From NCBI GenBank assembly GCA_963931925.1, contig OZ007570.1, forward strand, positions 30,166,688 through 30,230,687: DNA of 64,000 nt, in the 5' to 3' direction. Under the pieces are notes generated by a model that saw nothing but the letters and a program-made list of their open reading frames with translations, had not been told where the DNA came from and did not search any database. This document shows, in pieces, positions 21,310 to 32,763 of the stretch. Each line of letters starts with the position of its first letter. Position 1 is the stretch's first letter. A program made the position numbers and the translations under genes. Source of the DNA: Onchidella celtica. Taxonomy: Eukaryota; Mollusca; Gastropoda; Systellommatophora; Onchidiidae.

Positions 21310-21620
21310 AATTATGTTTCATAGCTATCGCAAACAGAGCAGGCAAAATACAGGTAGAAAGGACTATCTTCCCTGCCTGAGCAAAGTAGGCCTATTACAC
21401 AAGAAATATCTTCCCGACCTAAAAAATATGCAGAGACAAAAATATTTTCCTTGCCTAAGTTAAGTGAATAGTCAAGAAATATCTTCTCTGCATGCACATA
21501 GGGATTGCTTAGGCTGAGGATATCTTCCTTACCTATGCAAAGTAAATAAGTAGGGGGTGTCTTCCCTACCCATGCAAAGTGTATAGGTGGGGGATATCTT
21601 CCCTACCTATGCACTTCCTT
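21310..21620. repeat. Degenerate tandem repeat, about 45-55 bp unit
   Basis: About six diverged units built on ATATCTTCCCTACCTATGCA plus AAAGTAAATAGGTAGG-like filler. The last three (21500-21620) are the best conserved. One reversed unit lies far to the left at 13672-13697. Confidence 0.7.
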
Positions 21621-21625
21621 TTCAG

Positions 21626-21901
21626 AGAGTATGTATTTATAGAGATGTTTCACTGTTAGTCGATTTTCACTAGAGGCACGGGAGGCTCCTCGAAACCACT
21701 GTTAGCCTGGAGCGGAAAGTAGGCCGCTGCGGTAAACAATATCCGTTTGCGCATTTCCTTGGGGTGTAAGAGCCGACAAAAGGCTCTAAATAGTTTCAAT
21801 CAGCCCAAAAAATATGAACAAACCACAGTAAACACATATGCACACCACCTTTGGTGAAGGCGATTTGGCGGAAGTGAGATCTCTCTATAAATACATACTC
21901 T
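21626..21901. repeat. Inverted-repeat (MITE-like) unit
   Basis: Perfect 20-bp inverted ends, AGAGTATGTATTTATAGAGA at 21626-21645 and its complement at 21882-21901, with weaker pairing for about ten more bases. I see no clear target duplication and no ORF between the ends. Confidence 0.6.
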
Positions 21902-22059
21902 TTAGACTTATCTAAAAGCAAGCAAACAAACAAACAAACAACTGCAACAAAATAAACCTAAAAGAGTGGACAAGGTGAGGCAGATCCATCACAATCACTC
22001 AGAACTGAAACCAATAAACAGATTTGTCCTGGGCAGGGCCGGGGAACACAGCTAATATA
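21902..22059 (-). repeat. Dispersed repeat with hairpin head, minus copy
   Basis: Reading the minus strand from 22059, the sequence TTAGCTGTGTTCCCCGG...CCCAGGACAAAT, then GGTTTCAGTTCTGAGTGATT and a TTTG-repeat run, matches 39989-40130 closely. The CCCGG...CCGGG head can form a small hairpin. The copy degrades past about 21905. Confidence 0.7.
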
Positions 22060-22277
22060 TAGCCTATTATATTAAAATAGAGACCAATTGGTGAAAGTTG
22101 TCAATTACATGACCAAAATGCCGCCATTGCCGATAGTGAGGATGTTCTTTTTGAATATGGACACCAAAGCAAAGTTGATCCTTCCCTAAATAACTGTTTG
22201 CTTTTTTCTACAATTTTCTTTTGGTACTTCCTGTGTATTAGAGCTAATATACACATCTAGGCTATATTATCTCAAAC

Positions 22278-22388
22278 CTGTGTGTGTGTGTGTGTGTGTG
22301 CGTGCGTGCGTGCGTGTGTGTGTGTGTGTGCGTGCGTGCGTGCGTGTGGGTGTGTGTGTGTGAGAGAGACAGTGTGTGTGTGTGTGTA
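22278..22388. repeat. TG/CGTG microsatellite
   Basis: About 110 bp of TG dinucleotides with CGTG interruptions and one GAGAGA break near 22361-22368. Confidence 0.95.
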
Positions 22389-23889
22389 GTTTTCCATCAG
22401 GAATGTGAAAAATAGATCATGTGTGTCTTACTCACAATCAGTTTCGTCAAGAAATTAATTCATATCAAGCTGAATACAGTTGAAAGAAGAATGGTATGAA
22501 CTGACGATACTGACTCTGTTCAATTCAAACAGGGGTATTAAAGTAGATGTGACTAGACCTATGCATTGTCAAGATCTCTGCGATCACTCTGACTTTGGGT
22601 AGATCAAGATGTAGAAATCTATCCAGGTTCTGACAAAGACTCAAATACAGACTTTGAATTCAAAGTTTAAAATGGGCATTGTTTATTGTAACAACGCGTT
22701 TACTATTCTTTTAAAGTAAGTGTGCCAACATTGGTATCGCACGAACAGTAACTGGTCCACAGAGACAAGCTGAATATAGGCACTGGCGCTGGTACCTACG
22801 GTTATCCCTAACCCCGTTCCTTATCCTAAACCCTTAATCTCATCAATTTCTTAACCACAACAAGAAAACTAGAGGACAACAAACAGAAAATATGTAGAGA
22901 ATAATTACTTAGAATTGTAAGAGTTCAAAGCGACTGGGACCCATGAATAGATCTTGATCTAAATCTAGTATGATATCATAGATTCAATAGCCTTCATAAA
23001 AGAATAAAATTATCAGAAGTGGAAAGTGGATTTACAAGTAGATTTCTGTAGTGTCTAACACACCCCCCCCCCCTCCCCTGTGTGAAGAAAAAAAAACGAT
23101 AGTCGGAGCAATTGAATAAACGAAACACGAGGAGCGGCGTTGCGTCAGGTGAGGAAATTGAGTGGTAGGGGCGTTTTGCGGGAGGGGGTGAGAGGGAAGC
23201 AACAGTCTGCGGTGCAGTTCTTTTGGAGGGGTCAGCTTCGTCGGTGGCGATTTTCACTTTGTTCTCCGACGTATTTATTTTGTACATCATAACGGACCTC
23301 ATATTTTGCATAGCCTTTAAGCTGTCTGACAGAGAGGAAGTTTGTCCCCTGCCTTCTTGCAATAAACGGGACTCACGTCCTCTGCACCGCGGGGCGGTGA
23401 TATTTCTATATCTGATGATATGACTAAATTTGTAATCCAAATTTAAAGTCCAACTGGGAAAACTGAAGGGTATGAATTTCCTGAATTCACAAATACACAC
23501 ACAAAAATATGTGGTTTTAACTACGAAGTCTGTTCTACAGAAAATAAGTAGAGTTGAACAATGCACAGAGGGGCAGGGAATACGCCCTGACCCTCAGAAG
23601 GTGGGCGTGCAACTGATCAGCGGGTGCGGCGCGCTATCGCATGTTATCCTCGTCCCAGACTGTGTTGACTTCGTTAGAATCCCAAAACATGCTTCACATT
23701 ACTCGTAAGCCTCGCATGTTTTATTAATAAACTGGCCTCCCGCTGGACTCGGTTTACAATAATTTATGTAGGCCACAATTTTGGCCAATAATAGTGGTCT
23801 CCTGCAGAACGAGGGTTAAAAACAAAATATTGACTCCGAGTTGTCTGATCACGTCCCTGTAGCACAAATGTGTGTAGACACTGCGGTGA
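22389..23889. other. Gene-poor stretch
   Basis: No recognised gene. Contains a C-run (23061-23073) and the uncharacterised minus-strand frame listed separately at 22994-23566. Confidence 0.4.
22994..23566 (-). CDS. Uncharacterised open frame (190 codons), doubtful
   Basis: Longest non-repeat frame in this part of the window. The middle (about residues 75-160) has protein-like composition (SDSLKAMQNM, KINTSENKVKIATDEADPSK, SPPPAKRPYHS), while both ends look like translated AT-rich intergenic DNA. There is no domain I recognise, no signal peptide, and no convincing splice sites at the ends of the better part. It may be an exon fragment or chance. Confidence 0.15.
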   Translation of the reverse strand: MHCSTLLIFCRTDFVVKTTYFCVCICEFRKFIPFSFPSWTLNLDYKFSHIIRYRNITAPRCRGRESRLLQEGRGQTSSLSDSLKAMQNMRSVMMYKINTSENKVKIATDEADPSKRTAPQTVASLSPPPAKRPYHSISSPDATPLLVFRLFNCSDYRFFFFTQGRGGGCVRHYRNLLVNPLSTSDNFILL

Positions 23890-24067
23890 CACGATTAGTG
23901 AGAGCAAAGATATCAGAATTGAAAAGATGAGACAGCTAGTGCTTTTAGTGTGCACAGATTTCGCACCGCCACCTAGCGGCAAACGCGCGGAAGTCATGAA
24001 AAGTGCCATGTTTTACAAAGTCAAATAGGGAAAATATTGAAGTTTGTTCACTGTTCAGCTATCGCTA
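23890..24067 (+). repeat. Dispersed repeat R, left half (interrupted)
   Basis: Matches the minus strand of about 58281-58465 (GAGACAGCTAGTGCTTTTAG, then CGCGCGGAAGT and GTTCACTGTTCAGCTATCGC). The right half resumes at 25530 after an insertion. Confidence 0.75.
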
Positions 24068-24326
24068 TTAGGCCGTGGGACCAAACTTGTAGCTTGTCAT
24101 TCCGTTACGCACCTGAGGGGTTAAGCTGATTTTTTGCATGCAAGCTCGTATGCATCTCCCCTTCACAAAAAACCAATGTTGTCATTTCAAGTCTTGCACA
24201 TTTTTGTACAATTTGTATGTAAAGTGTGCCAATAAATAATAATTAATGATGCGAATTGAGTTTGCCATTTAAACAATGCTATTCTAATCATCCAATGGAA
24301 TTGAGCCTTTCGCCGCGAAATCCAAA

Positions 24327-24592
24327 ATGGCTGCCTCCATGATGGAATGCTGTATGCACACTAAGAAAGATGTAAATAACAATATAATTCAGTTTTCTTT
24401 GAAAAGTTGGATGAAATTTCGAGAATCAATAGGTTTGTGGTCATCTTTAGACACTACAGAAGGTTCATTAGCAAGGGTTTTCATTAAGAAGCATGATCTA
24501 GATCTAGAACTCATGCGCGCCAGGACACTGCGCAGCAAGCTTGATATGGTTACTTTTTATGACCTGCACGGTACTACATGTATAACAGAAGG
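24327..24592 (+). CDS. Short open frame inside the TIR element, unknown
   Basis: About 88 codons from ATG, MAASMMECCMHTKKD onward, with a protein-like middle (IIQFSLKSWMKFRESIGLW, ARVFIKKHDLDLEL). It ends where the nested element begins. The pattern of an IIxFSxxSWxKF block after a Cys-rich start reminds me of uncharacterised invertebrate proteins, but I cannot name a family. It may be the start of a captured host gene or remnant of an element-encoded protein. Confidence 0.25.
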
Positions 24593-25085
24593 CTAGGTAT
24601 ATTTGGGCCGAATACGGCCTAAATAGCACAAAACCCTTGCGCCGAGTTATTTGGGCCGATAGTGCGAGTTTGCAGTTTGCCCTGTTCTGACTTTTTTTTT
24701 TTTTTTTGAAAACAGAATTTGTGTCCGTACAATATTGCCTAAAGGTAGCGTCAATCACCACCGCATTTTCCGGTAGCCGGTAGCGTCAACAAAGATAGTA
24801 GACAACTCTACTATCTTTGGCGTCAATTACTAATACTACCGCATTTTGCGGTGGGATCGCTGCCCCAGCCCCTATTCGCCTGATTAGTCAATCTGACTAC
24901 CGCCCATTGATACAAACTGACTAGACCCTCACGCCCCCAGGTCCATCTGACCATTCCAATGCACACTTGAATCCACAATCCGTATTCCGCGGTGGCAATT
25001 GACACTCCCTTGCCTAAAATACCTTCGGCCCAAATAGCACAGTACCCGGTTGTATAGGCCGTATTCGGCCTAAATATACACTTCC
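24593..25085. mobile_element. Nested TIR element, about 493 bp
   Basis: Inverted ends share GTATATTT(G/A)GGCCGAATAC and GGCCTA, and a second inner inverted block, ATTTGGGCCGA. Probable target duplication: ATAACAGAAGG (24582-24592) and ATAACAGAATGG (25086-25097). The 11-12 bp length fits Mutator-like elements better than mariner types, but this is inference. Inside is a perfect 12-bp-stem hairpin (24790-24801 with 24808-24819). Confidence 0.65.
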
Positions 25086-25529
25086 ATAACAGAATGGAGG
25101 CAAGATGGAGGAAAATGGCAGCACGATGAAACAAGGCATTTTCTATAAATTCATGAACCAAACTAATCAAAATAATAAAAACTTCCGTGCACCCTCCGCC
25201 GTATTTGAAATGAACATGTAAAATTGGGTTAGTATAGGTGGTCTAATAAAAAAGCCTTTTGCCAGTTTTGCGTTCAAAGGTGGAGATTTTGTGAAATATA
25301 TAATTATGTAAAACGAAACAAAAATGCAAAAATACAGATGTTACATAGCAATAAACATTGTTATTTTTTAAGAATAAATTATTAATGTGCACAGTTACGG
25401 ATGACAACATTTGATTTTTAGTCAAAGATGATTACTGGGAACATATTAAAACCATACCTAGATTTTCCCTAGGGGGTGCGTAACGAACTTTACTTTAGAG
25501 ACTAGCTAGGATTTTGGTCCCACGGCCTA

Positions 25530-25775
25530 TATAGGCCTTGATTGACGTCACTTATTGTGGAATTATAACCTTCAATCGCTGTGGGAAAACTGGCTATTTT
25601 TATTTATTTTTTTTAGTCGCAGTAGCACTGTGACAATTTTTGCATCATAAATTTACCATTATATCAAGCATTCTTTTCATACCATGCGCCATGGGCCCCG
25701 CCCCCGATCAGAGAGCAAATTGTGTGCACGTATTTTTTTTAGTGGAGCGAAGACAATGTCTCATCTTGCGAAGTG
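25530..25775 (+). repeat. Dispersed repeat R, right half
   Basis: Continues repeat R after the insertion: CCTTGATTGACGTCACTTAT, TTTTTAGTCGCAGT, CGCCATGGGCCCCG, AAATTGTGTGCACG. It matches the minus strand of about 58095-58279. Confidence 0.75.
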
Positions 25776-26639
25776 CATATCCGTGCAACATGTTGTATGC
25801 ACTACAACATGTTGTGGGCTGGAGTAGCTCTACCTGATTGGTCTAAAATGTAAGCGGTCTTCTATGAATGAAGAAGATTCATTCACATTGTGTGTTCTAC
25901 GTCATCGAATTGTGTGCACAACATGTTGTACGGATTATGTGCTTCCCTCATCTTATCGTTTGTAGTATCTTTGGTGAGAGAGAGAGGTGATTGAAATTTT
26001 AGTGCGGAGCTAAGTGAGCTCTCCTCACTTTGGGGGGGGGGGTGGTTAAAGAAATGGTGAGGAAAAGGAGATGAGCCCACTGAAGCGGACCCAACAATAT
26101 TTATACTGAATAAATTCTCCAATCATCAAAAAAGGGGAAAGGAAATGAAAAGGAGACGAAAGCAAAGCCTCTGTGCCTGCAGCTGAAATACTGACAAATT
26201 GCACACCGAATTCGCTTGATACCTTGACACACAATGGAGAAGGCCTGTAGAAGTGCCGTGTAGCGTGTAAATCAATTCAGCCAAAACGTGGAGATGAAAC
26301 CTTGTCATTCTAAGAAGACGTACTCTTGGGCATCCGCATCCTTCAAATAAAAATTTTGGTCCACTTAATCACAAAATGTGTACGTATAGGAGAGATACAC
26401 GCATACACTTTCCCGAAACCCCACAAGCCGCTAAATAACTGTACGGTAATGGTCCCACATCCGCCACGGAAAGACAGTTAAGTACTCGAGTCTTTCGCAA
26501 CGAATTAAGATATTATCTACCCAAGCCCTATCAGCTCTACAATAATTTTATGAACACAGAATAAAACCAGATAATTATGCCTTAAGAGTGCAATATAGCC
26601 TACAACTCATATGTTGGCTTGAAGGCGAAAGACTTACTA
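25776..26639. other. Gene-free stretch
   Basis: No gene seen. The palindrome CAACATGTTG occurs three times (about 25788, 25805 and 25921), and a G-run lies at 26031-26042. Confidence 0.5.
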
Positions 26640-27978
26640 TAGTCCGTTCACCGAGGCATGATCACAGAAAACTGCTCGTAGCGTTGCAACCGTTCATGAT
26701 ATTTGAATGTAATTTGGCATGAAGTCTTAGATTTGTGATTACCCTAACCCAGATTTTTCGCCCCCGAATTATTCCAGTAGTTTTCGAGTTTGTTTATTTG
26801 CGGTATATAAATAAAGAGAGCACCGACAAGGGTAACATTTAGGTGGTTTACTGTAATAATTTAACACATGGTTTTGAGTCCCACTAAAATGTGGTACAGC
26901 ACGTGATTACAGTGAGTTTAAAAACAAACTCTCGTGATTGTTCAGTGGTGGGCCAACACAGAGCCAGAGACGTTGTCAGAGATCTTTCCATTTCAGAATT
27001 CCTTTCATCGCGGATTTAAATATCAAAATCAATACGATGCGGAACATTGGAGAACAAGACCTTCAAACTGTCAGGCATCCAAAATCTAACTCATGCAGCA
27101 CTGAAAACAGTCGCTGCAGAATTTTTCTCCAAGTGAGAGGACCATGTATGGCGGCTGGAGGAAAAATACTGGCAAAACGAGGGCCTTCATTTTATTCAAC
27201 CGAATATCGTCATCAATCCAATGGAGACATCCGACTCAGAAAGCCACTGAGATGATAAAATATTAAAAAATATCGAAAAGTGCTCGCCTGTTTTGAAATA
27301 AAACAAAACAAAACAAAACAACAACTCCTTTTTAGGGCTAACCTTTCTATTGGGACTAAGGTTGTCCCAGTTCCGCAGCCTGATCATTGTACCCACAAGG
27401 CTATGCTCTTGCAATGACAGGGACTCAGGGGGAAAGGGTAGTCATATCTTGATAATGATATGTATATTTCTCACAACTTAATACAGATTGGAAAGCCTAG
27501 CTACTTTACAAACTTTATCTTTCACAGGATGTTACTGTTTAGCATAACTAGAAAGCTGTTTTCAATTGATAAGTAATGAATCTGTAGTAGCTTTATCTTA
27601 CAGGAAAGGAACAATAAATGCATTTACGTGTAAAGCAAACCTCAAGTCCCTAACATGATGCTACGCCACTGCAATTCACCACAGATTGTTACTATTATTT
27701 AAGAATTTTGATCAACTGCAGGGAAACGAGAAGTGACAGGTCATGTTGGAACACACGTATACTGTAAACAGCTATAAGTTTGGGGCCTATTCAATTGAAA
27801 ACAAAGAAAAGATAAAAGGAATTAGCCGCTTTGAAAGAACAGTGCTGTGCAGAGACTTCAAATTCAAGATTTGTAGTCATGATAAATGTAACGCTGCATG
27901 CAAAAATTCAGGACGCTGTATTTCGTAATAGCTGAGAAAATCCAACTAAACCGTGATCACGCCTCGGTGAACGGACTA
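26640..27978 (+). mobile_element. Mariner-type element 2, internally deleted
   Basis: 1,339 bp with about 26-bp inverted ends, TAGTCCGTTCACCGAGGC(A/G) then TGATCAC, flanked by TA on both sides (26638-26639 and 27979-27980). Interior blocks match the element at 13787-15893: the transposase C-terminus (27060-27255 versus 15330-15474), a GCTACGCCACTG block (27661 versus 15624), and a subterminal region (27790-27905 versus 15700-15830). Most of the transposase is gone, so it is non-autonomous. Confidence 0.85.
27060..27255 (+). pseudogene. Transposase C-terminal remnant
   Basis: Corresponds to the last 60 or so codons of the transposase at 14262-15474. Aligned landmarks are YWQNDGLNFIQPNIIINPLE in the other copy and a TGGCAAAACGAGGGCC...TTTATTCAACCGAATATC stretch here. 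The catalytic Asp and Glu motifs are not present. Confidence 0.75.
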
Positions 27979-28015
27979 TAGTGTAAATCTGTCCCTTGTA
28001 TAAGTTTGGGGGGAG

Positions 28016-30013
28016 AGGGTTGCATTTTTTATTTCTCAAATTATACCTTGATTTGAACATTTGAAACATTATTCGAGTCTGTCACAATGTTTAGTTTTCT
28101 TACATAATTTCAACATGTTGCACATCACAGTTTGTTTGTGTGTGTGTTTTTTTTACTTCTTTTTGCCAAACTCTGTACCGTAACTTAAAGAAATACAGCT
28201 TTTGAGGAGTGTCAGACGTCATTATCCTATAGACACAGTTTTATAAAGATTTTGCAAATTGATCACAGGCTATCGGGAGATTTTCATTGTGCGTCATAAT
28301 AACAGATGAAATGAGTGAAAATTCGATTAATTTTATACTTTTTTAATTTTACAGTGGCACTCACAGGCCATCCAAATGAGAGTTATTAGGAAAGTATATT
28401 CTTGACATGCGAATTAGTAAATTCTGTCCTATAATGATCGTGAACTGTGGAGTAGAAATCAGGGCACTTTAGAGAAATAATAATCGAGCAAATGACAAAT
28501 CATAAAGCGGCAACGTTGTTATTGGAACAATGGAGAACAACGAACGACAAATTTTACACTGGATTGATTGACTGATTGGTTGATCGACTGACTGATTGAT
28601 TGATTGATTGATGATAGGAACCAGAATCCTAGCACACCGGGCATCCTCACAAGTGTTCCTTTCCCCGCTCCAACTTTCCAAGATCCACTTGAGGGTTTTC
28701 CTACTAATTGTCCCAGTGACCAGCTGCTTCCATATTTGCCGTGCTCGTCCGGCCCTGTCGCGCATTCTCTCCCCCCCCCCCCCACCCCCCCGTTTTACAC
28801 TGGATGTCAATATAATGTCGTCATTAATTGTAAATCCTATTTGGCAATTCAAGTATAAACAGCTGGGCAAACAATGGCACGAGCCGCAGATTGTATGTAA
28901 ATTGGCCCAGAAGCATTATGTTTCATGCATGCGTCACCAATTTTGAGTAGTAGAGCTATATAAAATGCTGCTCCGGTATTCTGAGGAACAGTGGTTTGAA
29001 ACTCATGGCAAATGCAAGCTTTCTGCAATCAAATAAATTACCTCCCCCCCCCCCCCTCTCCCCTTTTTATTTTTTTTGGGTCTGTTTTTGAATATCCTTT
29101 TCGCACGTGGGTGGTAAATAACGAAGCATGAAATGCACGTGAATTGTTTGAGAGTACTTCAATTGATTTCTCACAAATGTCCCGACCAGGGGCGAAGCGT
29201 GGCCATCTGCAGAGGGTAACCAGAACTTAAGCTAGTAAGATCCTCATAATAGGACGTATCGCTACATGATATAATTTACACAATTATACGTGCAGCGTCT
29301 AAAACAATGAAATGGTTGCTAGATCTAGGCACTGCAAAATCTAAAGCGCGGACTGTTCTTGTCAACAGGACAGGAATGCAGCAATTTACATGCCAAACTA
29401 GTCTGAAAACACCATTCATTCATACTAACAGACTTATAAACGCATACTTTTCATCCATTTTTTAAATATAATTTGAACGGCAAGTTTTCATTGTCATATT
29501 CATAGCCAGAGATTTTGTTATTCTACCATCTCATAAAGTTTCTCTAAAAGGACCCATTAACATTAAATGGCAGAAAGTGCTTAAGTGGCATCTCTGTGAT
29601 ACAACGATGTGCAGCGATCTCGGATAAGTGGCTATCTACCGTTGCGGTATAGGTTCGCTCGACCTATCAAGTGAAGTGATGTTCTTGATACGTTCGACTG
29701 ATTTTGATCACAGTTGTCTAGATCTAGATTATATTATTATGCTTTGACAGCGCTTGCTGTGCGTAGAGTAAATTACTCTATTACCTCAAACAAACAAACA
29801 AAAAATCCACACAAACTCTTTCACTCTGCTCCGTACCTTTCGATTAGGATGAAAACGACCGCATAGTGAAAAACTCTCGACACAGTTGTTGAAGTTTGGA
29901 ATTGGTGGGCAGAAAATGCGAAAAGTGTGACAATGATGCATTAAACTTCACAAACCATTTTTACATTCATCAGAGAGCAGCCCAGCTAAACAGCGTGCAC
30001 TTTGTACGGTAGG
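28016..30013. other. Gene-free stretch with simple repeats
   Basis: No supported gene. 28560-28616 is a TTGA/CTGA tetranucleotide run, 28771-28792 and 29044-29057 are C-runs. A minus-strand frame across 28600-28780 has some protein-like composition but half of it is the tetranucleotide repeat. Confidence 0.5.
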
Positions 30014-30450
30014 ATTCTTCGCCTCGCACTCCAAGTTTGATAGAAGTGCACAAATAGCGCACCTTTATATGCCAAGAGATTAGAGCTAAGTGAAATGCAG
30101 TATTTTTCCCCCCTTGTTCTTCGCCTCTCACTCAAAGTTTGATAGAAATGCACACACAGCGCACATTAAATTTTATATGCGTAAATAGAGCTAAATGGAA
30201 TGCATTATTTTTCATGTTTTGTCCTGTGGGTTTTTCCTCTCGCACTCGAAGTTTGAAATAAGTGCACAAGAATGAGTACACTGTAATTCATATGCATACT
30301 GTAAAGCTGGCGCCTGTGTATTTTGTACCACATTGCCTCCACCTTGCACTCGGAGTCAGACCAAGGCGTGCATGCACTTTGTTTTTCCGTGCACAAAATC
30401 TTCCTACTGCCCATTGCAAGGTCTCTGCCTTGCATTCGAAGTTACTGAAA
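30014..30450. repeat. Degenerate tandem repeat, about 105-115 bp unit
   Basis: Four diverged units, each with CTCGCACTC(C/G)AAGTTTGA, a GTGCACA block and, in the first two, AGAGCTAA(G/A)TG(A/G)AATGCA. Starts near 30020, 30122, 30236 and 30340. The last is the most diverged. Confidence 0.7.
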
Positions 30451-31735
30451 AGGAGGTGGGGGGGGGGGGATATCAGCGACACAAAGCAAATCATTTTAAA
30501 ATCTCCAAATCTAAAAAATAAAACTTTTGCAGGCCAAATAATGCTGGATTTTGATCTGCTTGCATACAAATAGACAAAAATGCACCTACACACATACACA
30601 ACAAAATCACACTTCCCAGTAGTCCTATAGGGTGTTCGCCTGACACTCAAACGAGGTTTGGCATAAGAGCGTACATAACTGAGGGCGGCCCTGAGAAAAT
30701 GGGACTATGGCAAAACAAGGTTCAAAGTTCGAAAGTATATTTGTAAACATGCCCTGGCGACCATTGTTTTTGTTTTCAAATTCTCCGCTGGTGGATTTAA
30801 AAGTAACTTGAGATTAAAAAAAAAAAAAGGCCTTAGAAATGTGGCCAGATTTTCAGAAAAATATTTCAAGATGGACACAGTTCAAGATCTTTCTGGTTCG
30901 CCTGTAAACGTTCTCAGCACATAGAGATAAGGCGTTCTGCCTCATTTTGAAATTGGGCCAGAGCGGCGAAAAGCCCACCTGTTTCCGGAGAGAGGAGGCG
31001 GGGCAGAAGCAGGTTTATCCCCAGCAACATCAGGTGTCTGGTCTAGTCTTCATTATAAAAAAAAAAGGAAAAATCCAAAGTGATTTAGTCATGGAAGTTT
31101 CGTGCACCGATTTACTATCAATTTCAATGCAGTTTATTATGACTCAGCTGTGGAAGTTTGGTAGCTCCACAGTCATTATTGTATGAGAATTTTTGATTAC
31201 AAAAAAAATTTAAAAATCCGATAATTTTGAACAGCGATTTCTCAGTTAACCTCGTTGTACCATTTGATTCAGAGCCGCCCTCACCCATTGGTATTGAAAG
31301 TTTAAACAAACAAAAAAAACCATCTTCAACAGAATATTTGATTTTAGTATCAATCAGTTTTTGACTAGGTTCTTTCGAGTAGGTTGCAATCATTGTGCCC
31401 TGGGCCTTTCTGATGGTAAAAGTAAGAAGCAAGCAGTACAAACAGTATTGACAGCTATTTCTTCTTCTAATGGTGTGCGGAATGTTCCTTCTTCAAGTAA
31501 CGGTACCATTAATTCAAACTGCTCTTTTCTCGCGTGGGACTTCTTTTTTTTTTTCTTCATATTTTAACTTTTTACCAAGCCCTACTTTGCCACCCCTTAT
31601 TTTTTCCAGTAATTTTTTGAAATATTTCACTCTCGATCCTTTTCAATCCCTTGTTTTCTAAGGACTGAGCTGAGATGCTGGTGGTTGAAAAAAAAACAAC
31701 CCAACTTGATTCCGATGCGAACTTGAAGATTTTTG
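30451..31735. other. Gene-free stretch
   Basis: No gene seen. Contains a G-run (30459-30469), several A-runs and T-runs. Confidence 0.5.
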
Positions 31736-32155
31736 TAGATTGAGCCAATCGATGTGTATTAAAAGCTAATCGGTGTATGGTTTGAGTCAGTCAATATGTG
31801 GATTGAGCCAATCCATATAATTATAGTTAAAGCTAATCGATATGTAGTTTGAGTCGATCAAAATGTAGATTGAGCCAATCGATAAGCCGTAAAAGCTGAT
31901 CGATATGTAGTTTGAGTCAATCATATGTAGATTGAGCCAATCGATAAGCAGTAAAAGCTAGTCGATATGTAGTTTGAGTCAATCATATGTAGATTGAGCC
32001 AATCGATATGTAGTAAAAGCTAATTGATATGTAGTTTGAGCCAGTCATGTGTAGATTGAGCCAATCGATATGTAGTAAAAGCTAATCGAAGTAGTTTGAC
32101 TTTGAGTCAATCAATATGTAGATTGAGCTAATCGATGTACATTTGTGTATTGTAG
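31736..32155. repeat. Minisatellite, about 62-bp unit
   Basis: Six to seven copies of a unit containing TAGATTGAGCCAATCGATA, a GTAAAAGCTAATCGATATG block and TAGTTTGAGTCAATCA. Copies differ by short deletions. Units begin near 31737, 31797, 31866, 31929, 31991, 32053 and 32119. Confidence 0.9.
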
Positions 32156-32763
32156 ATTGAGGTGGATCGTTCTTGTAGATCCTTTTCAATTTCATTTGGC
32201 GGATGGAATAATCACGACACGGTCGGCCTGCGGTGACAGTGTCGTGAACAAAATTTTGATTTTAACTTGTAAGATAATGAAGTTTTACAAAGGGATAAAG
32301 ACCCTGGGAAGGGCGGGAGATGGGTCCAGTTTTGCTCTTTGTCTGGCCTTTCCTTCTCTTTCTTCTTCTTCTTCTTCATATACTCCTTCCTGGCGTGTTC
32401 CAGATCTGCATAGACTAGCGGTGGCAGACGGAGAAAGAAAGGAGGAAAGACAGCAAGGAAAAGAAAAAAAGACAATCAAGAATAGCGGCCAAAAAGATTT
32501 GGGCTAAGGCACCCGAAAAATAAAGATCTTCCTCTTACTCACAGATTGCCAATGTTAGTATAAACATAGAGCCAAAATCACCACACAGATTGAGCCAAAG
32601 TGGATTAGTGCAAAGAGATTTTTTTGAAGGTTTACAGTAAGTTTATATTTACTCACTGGGCAGGGAAAAGACATTTACAACGGCGCAGGAAAGAGATGAT
32701 GTCTAGGGACATTTAACTTGTATTTCCTGGAACGATCTCAGTTGTCTTAAGCGCCAAGCTGAT
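32156..32763. other. Gene-free stretch
   Basis: No supported gene. A plus-strand frame across 32145-32507 contains a TTC-repeat and A-rich tracts and is not protein-like. Confidence 0.5.

Larger units (their letters stand above)
24068..25529. mobile_element. Non-autonomous DNA transposon with TA target duplication
   Basis: 1,462-bp insertion that splits repeat R. Ends are inverted repeats: TTAGGCCGTGGGACCAAA on the left and, on the minus strand from 25529, TAGGCCGTGGGACCAAAA. A second matched block, GTTACGCACC, lies 30-40 bp inside each end. TA flanks both sides (24066-24067 and 25530-25531). The uninterrupted homologue at 58095-58465 shows the same junction with a single TA (58280-58281). 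No transposase is recognisable. It contains a nested TIR element and a short open frame. Confidence 0.8.

Noticed and set aside
28469-28870. 133-codon minus-strand frame
   Set aside because: One third is translated TTGA repeat (INQSINQS) and one part is a C-run. The remaining 40 residues are not enough.
31736-32155. CRISPR-like array
   Set aside because: The repeats are contiguous 62-bp units without unique spacers, in a eukaryotic context. They are a minisatellite.
32145-32507. 120-codon frame over the TTC repeat
   Set aside because: Composition follows the repeat and A-rich tail, with no recognisable domain.
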